In this document: piece after piece, positions 10,735-22,089 of the stretch | Numbering within the stretch: position 1 is the first letter of the stretch | How the letters are laid out: each line of letters starts with the position of its first letter | Assembly (NCBI GenBank): GCA_026120185.1 | Contig: JANUWF010001110.1 | Span: 2,643,001-2,707,000, forward strand | Direction: 5' to 3' | Source of the DNA: Voacanga thouarsii | Taxonomy: Eukaryota; Streptophyta; Magnoliopsida; Gentianales; Apocynaceae | DNA: 64,000 nt | Notes under the pieces: generated by a model | Database searches by the model: none | What the model saw: only the letters and a program-made list of their open reading frames with translations | What the model was told of the DNA's origin: nothing | Position numbers and translations under genes: made by a program

Positions 10735-12652
10735 TAAAGGGTGGATCATGGCCAAGAAACATATAAAACTGATTCAATTGATTGCAAAAAACCATAGCGG
10801 AAGCTTTTCAAAAACAATTTTACCTCTACGTTTAACGTGCTTAGGCTGTGTTGATGAGATAGACGGCTCGACCACTGGTGTTTGTACTGTAGCCTCTAGT
10901 GAATATTTCTCTATCCATCTAGTCCTTCTTTGCATCAACGCAAATCTAATGGACTTTCGGAATATGTTCACTATCTTGTAAGCCGGCGAGAGCTATGGGA
11001 AAAGAAATGGTTTTTAGTTCTTATTGACCCTCTGCTAACTAATAGTATCAAGAAGAATAATTTCTATGTTCTTGTTTCTCATATAAATAGAAACATACGG
11101 AGGGACAAAAAATGAGAGAGAGAGAAATAATAATCTGGCTATCTTTTTTTTTTTTTTTTCACGGTGAAAGAATTATAGAGATTAAACTTATCTCACATTG
11201 TTTCAATAATAACAAACTACCGGGATAACTCTCCTTTTCATATCTCCGGATGTTATAATCTTATCCTTCTACAGAAGATGTTTAGCTAGAGCAAAATACT
11301 AAATAATGTTCTGTTCCATGAAAACTTAGTGTAGGCTATTGGGCCAGGTATTATTATTTACTCTTGGACTTAATAAGCCCATAAACAATAAACCTCAATT
11401 ATTTATTTTCTAGACTAATAAAAACCACCTAATAAAGAATCAAAGAACCCAAATGGACCAAGATTATTTTTCAAGCCTTTTTTACCTAGTAGTTAATTTA
11501 ATCACTCTAGACTTTTTATTTTATTCCAACCCAATTATACTAGGTAATTAATTTAATCTCTCTACACTTTTTATTTTATTCCAATCCAATAATAAATTTG
11601 AGTTCCTAAATAAAATAAAATCCCCTTTAATCGTGACAGTTCCTCAACCCAAAATCAATTAGGACTTACGGGTTACTCAGAGGACCAAAAAACACATCGC
11701 CTTGACTACTAAAATGACCAAAATATCTCTGCTATATAAATAGCTGTATTTTGCATTTTAAATATTTTCTATTACCACCATATGAAAATATTGATCACAT
11801 GGACAATGCTGCGTGTAGAAAAGTCTCCGACTTGCAGGTGTTATGATAAATATACCCCTCTACGTAATGCCATACATTCAGAAAGGAAGAATATATTAAC
11901 ACCTCTCTAAATGACATCTACCATACTTAGACCTCTAGTCCAATAATCTATGACTATCTAGAATATTTTCCTTTCCAACAAAGCTACACTAAAGCAAATA
12001 TCCAAGTTTTGTTTCACAAGGCTCTAGATTATTAGATCATTCGAATAATCATAACGAGTGATATAGCGTAGAAGCTCTCTTGTACGAGTCTGTCTTAACT
12101 AACTAGTCACATATAACCAATATATAAGTATATTGGTCCTACGATAGAGTCTCAACTATAGTATATCAAAGTATACACTTGTAACTTTGCCAGACTACCA
12201 ACCTATATTCAAGCCGTAAAGTATAAGTCCACGCTATAGCAGTAGTAGTCTAGGCTTCTACTATTATAGTACGTTTAGAAACCACTACTACTGGTCTAGC
12301 TCTACGTATTTGAAATACTCTTATATTATGAAGTGAGAGGACTACTCACTAGTTAAATGTAAGCCATTCCCTATCTCAAATCCATAGCATAATAACCTTA
12401 TCATGATGAGATTTTCATTCTTATTATTCAGTTAAGAACAGCAGTTTATATATTAAACAACCCATGATCCAAACCTTACTGTGAAAGACCACCATTCACA
12501 TGGATCACTTACTTAAACACAGTGGGTCTTTTCCAGCAAAGTCGTGCACAAATTAAAATGAGAAAACAAGAATAATTTGTGAGAATAAAACTTTGATTAA
12601 TTTTATTGAAATTATATCAGAAATACAGTCTTAGTGGACATACATTCCAATA
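10735..12652 (-). repeat. W 5' LTR
   Basis: About 1.9 kb. Sense start TATTGGAATGTATGTCC corresponds to TGTTGGAATGTATGCCC in the A and C LTRs. Blocks such as GATCCATGTGAATGGTGGTC and GAGTAGTCCTCTCACTTC recur in A, B and C LTRs. It has one copy of the CCCAAATGG/AATTAATT segment that is duplicated in A. A 15-base T run lies near 11146-11159. Confidence 0.85.
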
Positions 12653-14348
12653 CTCATACTATCCTAAATATTCATAAGATCAAATCTATTTAAATTAATC
12701 TGTTCATCAATATATCCCAAAGTAATCATATGACCATATCACAGCATAAATGTCCTTCAATCTCCACATCATACTCATAACTCAACAACTTAATCTTTAA
12801 CTCACAATGTTTAAAGAGCTAAAAGTGTAAATCCTCAATATCATATATTTGATATGACGGACTCAGCAAAAACATAGATGGCATCTCAACTTATCACATT
12901 CTTTAGAAAAATTGAGCTAACTAGGTCATTTGAATGCTTTTAGTAGGCTTAAGACTTAACTCTTAGCAGAGCAGATTTAAAAAGAATAAAAACAATCCCT
13001 TTGTTGGCTAAGTTGAATCCTCTTGAGAGAATAATAAGGTGTCTTGCCAAGATATTCTAGGTTGACCGTGAGTTTGCAAGAAAAAAGGGTAAATCAGTCC
13101 ATTTGTTTCGTTTGTTAAAGAAGATGAAGAAGAAAAGAAGATAAAATAAGAGATTTACTATAAGATGGATTTGATTGATCCAAATGAATGATAAAAGTGT
13201 AGCATTTTATTTTGTTTGTTTGCAGATAATGAAAGCTTCCTATTTGTATTGATGAATGGCATATGGTGTATAGGTGTTTCGACCTTGAGAGAAGTTGAAA
13301 ATAAGAGTGCTTTGACAGAAGTTGAGAGAAACTTGCAAAGTTGAAGGTGGTTCAGTTTTACTCCTTGAGAGAGTTGAATGTTGTGATGTTGTTTTGGTGT
13401 TTGGTTTCATGTGTAGTATATAGGCAAAGAGGGAAAGTTTGGTGCTTCTGTGAGATATTGTTTTGATGAATGATAATTGGAATAGGTCTCAACTCTACCC
13501 AAAGAAGAGAGTTAGCTTGCTTATAGAAGTGCTAGTTTTATCCCTAGCTTTAGATGTTTCAGTTAGCCTAAGGATGAAATAGCCATGTGCTTTGAAGTGT
13601 GTTTGTAGGATTATGTTTTGTTTTTGTGAATGCGTAAGTATATGTGAGGACCGAATATACTAGCAATTGGTGTTTTGGTGTAGTAGTTTGGATAGATTAA
13701 AAGTCTATCCAAAAAAGAGAAGATAGGGCTTAGAGTTTTAGATAGAGTAAAACTTTATCTTTCCTATTATGTTTCAACCAACTAGGGTAGAATAATGGAA
13801 AGAGTTTTCAGCTCCTAATGGTGGTTTGCTTTTTAGCTAAGAGAGAAATAGAGGGAGCTATAGTGACGGAATTGTAGAAAGAATAGAGAGTGAAGATTAG
13901 TTGTGGAATGCAACAAAAAATTCTGGTTTAATCAAGAGATAAAATGGTAGAATAATTTGATAAGATTTCCTAGATAACTTTAAGCATTCGAGAAGAGCTA
14001 AAATAGCTCCATAGGTGCGGATAAAAGATCTTCTACAAGCGAGAATTTCTGGTTTAAACTTAAGAAAAAACTTTAGAGAAAATTAGATGATAATACAAAA
14101 GATAAAGTTGCATTTTTCCTACTCTCAAAAATTTAAAATCTAAGAGTTTTGAAATTTAATGATAGCTGGAATTTCCTCTCTTCAACCATCTAAAATAAAT
14201 TAATTTACAAGTTGTTTCCATGGTAAAACACTAGCACACATACGTGAGTCATTAAGTTTTACACTCACACGTGTGTTACTTCCTCCCTTAAAATTTTATA
14301 CTCCAGATCATAGCAATAGATCCTCAGAGGTTCACACCTACTCTGTAA
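12653..14348 (+). repeat. Z 5' LTR, 3' part (inferred)
   Basis: About 1.7 kb without coding potential, bounded on the left by the W insertion and on the right by a PBS. Assignment to an LTR rests on the PBS position. A perfect 10-bp stem with a 7-nt loop (TTTGGATAGA / TCTATCCAAA) lies at 13687-13713, and a weaker relative near 13740-13762. The end CTGTAA is not the usual CA, so the exact border is uncertain. Confidence 0.55.
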
Positions 14349-14360
14349 TGGTATCATAGA
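14349..14360 (+). promoter_or_regulatory. Z primer-binding site, decayed initiator-Met type
   Basis: TGGTATCATAGA matches the initiator-Met complement TGGTATCAGAGC at 10 of 12 bases. This primer is usual for chromovirus-type gypsy elements and agrees with the tail motif at 38140-38183. Confidence 0.6.
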
Positions 14361-14546
14361 TTGCACATAAGGTTTTGGATGAAGATTGTATATGTATAGT
14401 AGACTTGCTCTCTTTTTGGACATATGTATCAGAGGATAGACACTATGTACATCTTGTATTTAATATAAAATTATTGAGCAACTTTGTTATGTATTAAGCT
14501 GAGATTGTTATAAAGACCCCTAATGTAGGAGATCAGACGAGGTGAC
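14361..14546 (+). other. Z leader, left part
   Basis: Short AT-rich stretch between the Z PBS and G2, with no gene. Its last five bases, GTGAC, are the G2 target site; the Z leader resumes at 36677 with GAGAC and runs to the gag remnant. Confidence 0.55.
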
Positions 14547-15933
14547 TGATAGGGGCTAAATTCATCACTATTTTCATAGTTATTTGAGGTTGATTTGAGA
14601 TACTTTTGATGTAATAACTAGGCATATTCCTTCTTATTTGACATTTTTCTTGTGGAAAGTGTTTTTGACAAATTTGTGCAGAATTAAGTGGATTTCGAGG
14701 AAAAAAGTGCAAAAGTCTAGATTGCACCTGGCGCTAGGTCCAATGTAGAAAAACAGAGAAAATACAGCAATGTCCAGGTGAAAAAATAGAATGCGGTTGG
14801 CGCTAGGTAGGTCGAAGGGACCCGGCGCCAGGTCCAATTTGGAACACGCAATTTTGTGCACAAATTTAGTATCTTCTAAAGGATTTTGGTATTTTTTTGA
14901 ATCTTACTCAGCCAAGACTCCTCAAGCAACGAATTTTGGTGTCAAAGAAGCTTATTTAAACAAGAAAAACACAAAAGAAAGTAGTGAATCCAAGGATCAA
15001 ATTTCCAATCACCAAAGGAAAGAGAGATTCATCATTCAAGAAAGATTATTCAAGAAGGTTTCCAAAGAGAGAATGATGGCTTGTCTATGAGTTTTTTCTT
15101 TTACCTTTGGTTTCTTTTTCTAGAATAATGATGTAATTAGTGTTTCATTGTAATTTGACATTATTTTTTGGATTCATGATTTCTTTAATTAATTTAGTAT
15201 TTTGATCAATTCATTTATTTATCTTAGGATTTTATTACTTGTTTTGCTTTTGGAGTTGGTTGAATGATTCTTGCTGTTAACTTGCTTGAAAAGGGGGTTG
15301 ATAATGACTTCAATTAATTAATTTCATATTTGTTATCTCTTAACTTGCTTGAAAAATAGGTTAATTGCTAAAGAACTTGGGTAATCGAGGATTGCTTGAT
15401 GATTGCTAGAATATGGATTTATTGACTAATTTCATATTTTGAACCACCTAGAATATAGGGGTATATATGATGATTGATTTTAATGCATCATTTGGATAAA
15501 TTGGTTGAGACTAAATATATTCACTAATTTAACTAGAAGATAATAATTCAATGGATTGCAAACAAAGTGGGTCTATATTAAATCCTTCATAAGACTAAGA
15601 TGACAATTGATTATGATATGTACTAAGTTTTCATTATCTTCTTTTCAAAAGCCTTTGTCTAAATTGTATACTTTCACATCCTTAAATTGTATATATTTTT
15701 CTTTATTTTTCTCTTCATTATCTTATCACTTTATTAGGTCAGTTAAATAATGAATGAGAAGTGATTAGTATGTACTTGTTCCTTTGAGGATCAATACTCG
15801 TTATTTCCTATACTATGCTTGTGATGAGTATACTTGCTCATATGTGTATTTTGGGATTAATATTTTAATTAAAACTTGACTAGGTGATGAATTTAAATTT
15901 AATGATTTTTATACACCAAAAATTTACACATCA
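14547..15933 (+). repeat. G2 5' LTR
   Basis: 1387 bp, TGATAGGGGCTAAATTC to ...TTTACACATCA. TATA-like TATTTAAA at 14953-14960 is preserved in the 3' LTR near 36096. A GC-rich U3 island with repeated GGCGCTAGGT and CCGGCGCCAGGTCC spans 14725-14850. The partner LTR is about 380 bp shorter through an internal deletion. Confidence 0.92.
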
Positions 15934-15939
15934 AGTTTT

Positions 15940-15957
15940 TAATGCCGTTGTTGGGGA
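15940..15957 (+). promoter_or_regulatory. G2 primer-binding site, decayed tRNA-Asp type
   Basis: TAATGCCGTTGTTGGGGA lies a few bases after the LTR and agrees with TGGCGCCGTTGCCGGGGA at 13 of 18 positions. All five differences are C-to-T or G-to-A. The leader that follows (15958-16185) is AT-rich with no gene. Confidence 0.8.
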
Positions 15958-16190
15958 ACAATATCATGAAAGTTTGGATTTTATTGATTTAATTATGTTT
16001 ATATGTTTATATATCGATATGTAAATATGTGAATATGTATATATATTCTTTGTGTAACCAAGTGCTATATCTTGTTGTATTTCTATATGTACATTAATTA
16101 CCTAACTTGATTATATATTATACTATGCATATATAGTACTAACAAGATATTTTATGCAGGTGATACGACCAGTTGGAATATGGGACGATA

Positions 16191-17915
16191 TGTTGGGTAT
16201 CTTAGGCACGTATCGTATACGGCGTAGTGAAAAATAAAACGAGATACCCTCACAGGACTCGTCTATGTGTGAAAAACAAGACATAAAAAGAGTAAAGGTA
16301 ACAACTTTTACCTTTGGGTGATCGTCCGAAGAACAAAAAATTTCCTCTTCTAGTTGAGGCGCGATTCAGCTATCCTTGTGATCAACCTCCACATGAGTTG
16401 AACGTCTAACCACTATAATCACAGTGTGTGATTATCTCTAATAGTAATCCACATAGAAGGTACACTCAAGCACTAAAATTTCCTGTGCTAGTAGAAAAAG
16501 ATGGCAGCTAGGGTTCTATGATCAAGATCAAATCGAGATAGATAGAGAGAAGAGAGAATGTTCGTGGCTGTTGTTTTTTGTGTGTTCTTCAGCTAGGGTT
16601 TTTCGTGTGTTACATATACTATATATTACACGAAATTTCTCTCCCAAAACTGAGAATTCTAATCCTATTAGAATTCCCTAATTGTAATTGGAAATATCAA
16701 GTTCTAACAATTACAACTTGGACCACAAATTATAACTAATTATAATTTGTCCACAACAACTTCACTTTATCTTAATCAACCCCACTATGTTATCAAATAA
16801 CATCTTGAGTATATAATCCTCTATTGTGTGTGACCTATTAGATTTCCTAGTCAATTGGTAGCGAACATGAATTAATCCAAATGTCTTTGAGATTTATAAT
16901 CCATAATTAATTAGAATTAATCCTATTAATTCTAATCAGGATTGGTTTATTAATTCATCAATTAATAAACCCATATTCCTAGATCATGAGCGGTATCTAA
17001 CAACACATCATGACCACTCAAGAGTCTAGGAAGTCAAGTGGCTTGACATGAACTCTTCAATAACAAACTTCAGTGCAATTAACTCCTTTCACCATACAAT
17101 ATCTCATTCGGTTTGGAGTATGGAATTAGTGCCAACTCCCTCCAAAAATAATTCTGGCCTGAATATAATAATTCTTGTACCAGGAACCCACTACTCTAGA
17201 TGTGTATCAATTGGAACTATTTCCAATATACAATTATCTTGGCCAAGGACTTCTTGAGTAGTAATTTCTACAAATGACCGTGAGATATTCGCCCCTACTA
17301 TTAGGAGTGGTGAATCCTTTATTGACCCTCTCAACTACTTTCGTTTACCTTACAATGTACCCAATATCCATCCCATAGGCGGCCCTCGATCGAGTTTTAG
17401 AGATTGGAATCAAAGTACAAAGCTCAGCAAACAAAGTACCTTGGAGATCTCAAGTTTAAGGATACTTGCACGTTTGCTATATTGAGATTATATCACTGGC
17501 ACTAAATAGTTATCCATGTGATTATCTCAAAGCTAGGTCATCCAATGAACTTGCTTCATTAACAAGCATCCATGTGTTAACTTTGAGTATCTCAATACTC
17601 ACGGTTATGAGAACCACCGCCTGATCAAATCAGGAAGTCTAACACATGCTAGTCTTGATGCATTAATGATGTCCTGTATCATTAATACTATGATTAGGGA
17701 CTATTTAAGTACTAACACCATCCAGTGTCGTAGGAATTTCATATCATGATCTCTATCATGATTTTCTTAACACAATGTTGTACTTGGGACTTTATCGAAC
17801 AGTTATATAACTTAAAGTAAATAAAAGAAACTGTAAGATAAATAATGCCTTTTATTAAAATAAAATGTATCATATACAATGTACAAGTGATTGTCTCTAA
17901 GGCACAACAATAACA
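16191..17915 (-). repeat. K 3' LTR
   Basis: 1725 bp, TGTTGGGTATC ... GGCACAACAATAACA on the plus strand. It aligns along its whole length with the K 5' LTR pieces 23881-25301 and 29962-30265. A TATA-rich element (TATATAGTATA, minus strand) lies at 16615-16625. The apparent small ORFs here are chance frames. Confidence 0.93.
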
Positions 17916-17931
17916 AACTCCCACTTACACA
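17916..17931 (-). promoter_or_regulatory. K polypurine tract
   Basis: Sense AAGTGGGAGTTT directly precedes the 3' LTR start TGTTATTG. This is the plus-strand primer site expected for a copia element. Confidence 0.8.
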
Positions 17932-17943
17932 AGAGCCAGTCAT

Positions 17944-18282
17944 TTATGTATCTAATACCGAATGACTAAACATGACAATCATATTTCTTTTGGGATAGTG
18001 CTTTCGTAGCGGGTCAGCTATGTTCTCATCCGTGGGAACTCTCTCTATCATTACATCACTCCTATCTATGATCTCCCAGATCAGACGATAGCATCGCAGT
18101 ACGTGTTTGGATCGTTGGTGAGACTGCGGCTCCTTTGCTTGTGCAATGGTTCCGTTGTTGTCACAATACAAAGTTATTGGGCCAACAACACTAGGAACTG
18201 TACCTTGTTCCGTCACAAACTTTTTGATGCAAATAGCCTCCTTAGCTGCTTCAGAAGCAGCTATGTACTCAGCTTCTGTCAT
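17944..18282 (-). pseudogene. K RNase H, C-terminal part of pol
   Basis: Sense reading begins MTEAEYIAASEAAKEAICIK and continues with GPITLYCDNNGTIAQAKEPQ, HQRSKHVLRCYRLIWEI and DENIADPLRK. These are the copia RNase H signature blocks (the E of TEAEY, the D of YCDN and the D of ENIADP are visible). It would degrade the RNA of the RNA/DNA hybrid. The upstream frame (18316-18684) differs from this one, so a frameshift separates RNase H from RT. The stop lies 13 bp from the PPT. Confidence 0.88.
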
Positions 18283-18315
18283 AAAGTCGATAATAGTCTC
18301 TTCTTTGAAACTTTT

Positions 18316-19678
18316 TCAACTTATTGCCTCTCTACACAATGTAAACACGTAGCCGGATTGTGATTTGAAATCATCTTTGTTAGATTGAAAACTGACATCA
18401 GTATACTCGTTTATTTTCAAATCACTTTCTCCATATACTAAGAACATATCCTTAGTCCTTCGTAAGTACTTAAGGATGTTCTTTACAGCGGCCCAATAAC
18501 CCTCACCAGGGTCGGATTGGTACCTGCTCGTCAAACTGAGAGCACAAGATACATCGGGCCTAGTACATATCATAGCATACATGATAGATCCAACTGCCGA
18601 GACATATGGAATCTTAGTCATATGATCCCTTTCAACTTGTGTCTTGGGAGACATCGACTTTGAAAGGCTTACACCATGTGACATGGGTAAGAATCATTTT
18701 TTGGATTGATCCATGCTAAACCTCTTTAGCACTTTATCTATGTATGTAGACTGTGAAAGACCAATCAACCTTTTGGATCTATCTCTATAGGTTCCTTCTC
18801 TAAGGTCGTTCATGGAGAATTGTTTGGACAACCAAAGTTTAACCGTTTGCAAGATAGGTATATCGTTTCCTATTAGCAATGTGTCATCTACATAAAGCAG
18901 TAAGAAAATGATTGCACTCCCACTAACCTTCTTGTATACACAAGGCTCATCCATATTTTGAATGAAACCAAACTCTTTGATTGTTTCATCAAAACGGATA
19001 TTTCAACTCCTAGAAGCTTGCTTAAGTCCATAAATAGACCTTTGCAGCTTACACACCTTTGTGCCATCACTAGATATGAAACCCTCAATAGGTTCCTTCT
19101 CTAAGGTCGTTCATGGAGAATTGTTTGGACAACCAAAGTTTAACCGTTTGCAAGATAGGTATATCATTTCCTATTAGCAATGTGTCATCTACATAAAGCA
19201 GTAAGAAAATGATTGCACTCCCACTAACCTTCTTGTATACACAAGGCTCATCCATATTTTGAATGAAACCAAACTCTTTGATTGTTTCATCAAAACGGAT
19301 ATTTCAACTCCTAGAAGCTTGCTTAAGTCCATAAATAGACCTTTGCAGCTTACACACCTTTGTGCCATCACTAGATATGAAACCCTCAGGTTGTGTCATA
19401 TACATTTCCTCAGTCAGATTTCCATTTAGGAAAGTTGTTTTCGCATCCATTTGTCCAATCTCATAATCACAATGAGCAGCAATGGCTAGGAGTATCCTGA
19501 TAGATTTTAACATAGCTACTGGCGAGAAGGTTTCATCATAGTCAATACCATGTTGTTGACAATAACCCTTCACCACTAGTCGTACTTTATAGGTAACTAA
19601 GTTACTATCCATGTCTGTTTTCTTCTTGAAAACCCACATGTACCCAATAGGTTTAATTCCTTTGGGTGGATCAACCAA
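18316..19678 (-). pseudogene. K reverse transcriptase with duplicated catalytic block
   Basis: RT pieces in sense order: 19678-19304 with GYMWVFKKKTDMDSNLVTYK, LAIAAHCDYEIGQMDAKTTF, LNGNLTEEMYMTQPEGF and KLQRSIYGLKQASRS; then two copies of the block containing YVDDTLLIGND (the polymerase Asp pair); then 18684-18316 with SLSKSMSPKTQ, IPYVSAVGSIMYAMICTRPD and LKYLRRTKDMFLVY. The second YVDD copy comes from a 301-bp tandem duplication, which shifts the frame because 301 is not a multiple of three. Otherwise most RT motifs are well kept. Confidence 0.9.
18788..19389. repeat. 301-bp tandem duplication inside K RT
   Basis: Copy 1 at 18788-19088, copy 2 at 19089-19389. Reading them side by side I find one difference, a CG-to-CA change in TATCGTTTCC/TATCATTTCC. 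The unit carries the RT catalytic YVDD and the following helix region. The near-identity contrasts with the diverged K LTRs, so the duplication looks much younger than the K insertion. Confidence 0.95.
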
Positions 19679-19687
19679 AGTCCATAC

Positions 19688-20583
19688 TTAGTTGTCATAC
19701 ATGGAATCCATCTCTGACTTCATGGCCTCAAGCCATTTGCCAGATTCTGAACTGTTCAGAACAATCTTGTAGGTAGTAGGCTCATCTTCATCTATGAGCA
19801 ATACGAAATTTGCCACACGTATCCTACTAAATCTACGAGGTTCTTGTGTATTAGAAAGATCATCTATTCTCTCAATAAATGTGGGGTTAGACGGTTGATC
19901 CTCGTTTGTTTGATCTTCATGAACTTCACTAAGTTCAATCGTACTCACACCATCCCCTTTGAGCATGTGCTCCTTCTCTAAGAAGACGACATGCTTTGAG
20001 AGAAACAATTTTTTTTCTGAGGGTAAATAGAAGTAATATCCGAAAGATTCTTTCGAATATCCCACAAACAAACATTTGTCTGACTTACTATCAAGTTTGT
20101 CTGACTGTGACCTTTTAACAAAGGTAGAACAACCCCATACTCGCAAGTGAGATAACTTTGGTCTCTTACCAAAGAACATCTTAAATGGGGTAGTATCAAC
20201 CGATTTTTTTGGAACTCTGTTTAGTATATAAATAGAAGTTTCTAGTGCATACCCCCAAAATGATTTTGGCAGGTCTGCAGAAGCCATTATAGTCCGTACC
20301 ATGTCCAAAAGGGTTCAATTCATTCTCTCAGATACATCGTTATGCTGATGTGTATGTGGTGGAGTCCATTGAGATAATATCCCATTATCCCTAAGATAAC
20401 TTAGAAACTCTTTACTCAAGTATTCTCCTCCTTGATCAGATCTTAGAGTTTTATACTTTTGCCAAGTTGTGTCTCTATTTCATTCTTGAAGTCTTCGAAC
20501 CTTTCAAAGGCCTCAGATTTATATTTCATTAAATATAAATACCCGTATCGTGAGAAGTCATCGATAAAGGTTATGAAATAGTT
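19688..20583 (-). pseudogene. K integrase, core and C-terminal part, broken
   Basis: The best frame (19688-20308) begins MDMVRTIMASADLPKSFWGY and continues with ALETSIYILNRVPKKSVDTT, KRPKLSHLRVWGCSTFVKRS and KCLFVGYSKESFGYYFYLP, the usual copia integrase end and linker. Upstream (20309-20583) YFITFIDDFSRYGYLYLMKY, EAFERFEDFKNE and VSERMN are visible in shifted frames. The catalytic Glu (SER of VSERMN) is still present; the next Arg codon has become TGA, a CpG-type change. Confidence 0.85.
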
Positions 20584-21330
20584 CTAACCTCCTCTTGCTT
20601 GTATTGATATTGGGTCACATACATCAAAATGTATGAGTTCTAATAACTCCTTGGCCCGTTCTCCTTTTCTTGGAAAAGGAGTTTTAGTAATTTTTCCTAG
20701 TAAACAAGATTTGCATGTGCCATATGATTCATAATCAAATGACCCTAAGTCACTAAGCTTGTGTAACTTAGAAACACGATTTTCGTTTACATGGCCCAAA
20801 CGACAAGGCCATAAGTAAGAGATGTTAGAGATTTTCATTTTAGGTTTCTTATTGTTTATATTAAGAACTGGATTATCCAAGTCTAGAACATATAAACCAT
20901 TAACCAAAGTTGCTAAACCATAGTGAATATCATTCAAAGAAAAAAAATAACATTTATTCTTAAATATTAAATGAAATCCACATATGTCTAAACACGCAAT
21001 TGAGATAATGTTTTTCATTAAAACTGGTACATAATAACAGTTTTGCAGTTCTAGAATTAATCCCGAAGGCAGGTTCAGCTCGTATGTCTCCACAGCAAGT
21101 GCAGCAACCTTTGTCTCATTTGCAGTACGTAGGTCTACATCGCCTTTCTCTAGCCTTCTACTACTCTTTAGCCCCTGCAAATTATTGTACAAATGAGATC
21201 CACATCTGGTATCTAATACCCATATCTCATTTCTAAAAGTAGTATTTAGCTTAATCATAAACATACCTAGAGAAGAAGTAGAAGTGCTTGTTAGCTTCTC
21301 CTTCTGCTTCTTGTCCTTAATGGTCTCCAA
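20584..21330 (-). pseudogene. K protease and pre-integrase region
   Basis: An open stretch of 248 codons. WVLDTRCGSHLYNNLQGLKS is the retropepsin site (usual DTG; here Gly has become Arg). Then come VALAVETYELNLPSGLILEL, YVPVLMKNIISIACLDICGF, the pre-integrase motif YLWPCRLGHVNENRVSKL and FDYESYGTCKSCLLGK. It ends at ELIHFDVCDPISIQARGG, the integrase start with its first Asp. An ordinary region of a copia polyprotein and the best preserved part of K. Confidence 0.9.
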
Positions 21331-21351
21331 GTAGGCTTTCCAGTTGCGTCT

Positions 21352-22089
21352 CTAATGGCCCATCTTCCCACAATAATGGTATGGGCCCTTAGTAGTTGCA
21401 TCCTTCTTGTTCACACCACCTTTGGGCTTCATGAGAGCATTCTTCTTCTTTTGAACTTTCTTCTTAGAAAAGGAAGATTCTACCATTAAAACTGTATTGG
21501 AATCCTTCTTCATGGAGGACTCCGCAGTTTTGAGGAGATTGATCAACTCAGAAATGGTAGACTCAATCTTGTTCATTTGATAGTTAATCACAAATTGTGA
21601 GAAACTATTAGGCAAAGACTGTAGAATTAAGTCAACATTTAAGTCATGATCCATTGCAAACCTGAGAGATCTAAGCTTCTCTATTAAACCTAGTATCTTC
21701 AGCCCATGAGTGGCCACAGAAGAACCCTTTGCCATTTTGCAATGAAACAGTTACTTCAATATCTCATATCTCTTAGTTTTGGCTTGGGCATCAAACAGCT
21801 CTCGAAGATGTAAAATGATCGATTGAACATCCATATGCTCATGCTGTTTTTGTAACTCGGGAGTCATGGATGCCAACATAATACATGATGCTGTATCACT
21901 ATCCTCTTTGTGCCTTCTGTAGACAGCATGCTCATCAGCATAAGCATCTTGAGCTGATGGTGGCGGAATAGGAGTATCTAGCACGTAGAGCAACTTTTCC
22001 GATTTGAGAACAATTCTCAAATTTCTATACCAGTCGAGATAGTTTGATTTGGTTAACTTGTTGGTTTCCAAAATGCTACGTAAGTTCAA
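21352..22089 (-). pseudogene. K gag, frameshifted
   Basis: Capsid protein in two frames. 22089-21751 begins MNLRSILETNKLTKSNYLDW and has RIVLKSEKLLYVLDTPIPPP, SCIMLASMTPELQKQHEHMD and LRELFDAQAKTKRYEILK. 21735-21352 continues with HGLKILGLIEKLRSLRFAMD, LPNSFSQFVINYQMNKIEST and a Lys-rich tail. The zinc knuckle near 21353-21385 is degenerate (YHYCGKMGH then a stop), having lost its first Cys and a Trp. The start is supported by the usual copia N-terminus and by the leader that precedes it. Confidence 0.9.

Larger units (their letters stand above)
6099..12652 (-). mobile_element. W: Ty1/copia element, 3' half off-window
   Basis: Minus-strand copia element in sense order: 5' LTR (12652 to about 10735), iMet PBS, 1.9-kb leader, gag, protease, integrase and the start of reverse transcriptase, ending abruptly at 6099 where G1 is inserted. 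The rest of the element presumably continues left of G1, outside the window. LTR start, leader and proteins are all related to copia A (38787-56399) and Y. W itself appears to sit in the 5' LTR of Z; the base pairs flanking its outer end are CTCAT. Confidence 0.88.

Noticed and set aside
11146..11160. T/A homopolymer runs (also near 41187, 47580, 56364 and 57819) as tails of LINEs or SINEs
   Set aside because: They fall inside LTRs or leaders of identified elements, with no flanking target duplications or LINE coding sequence.
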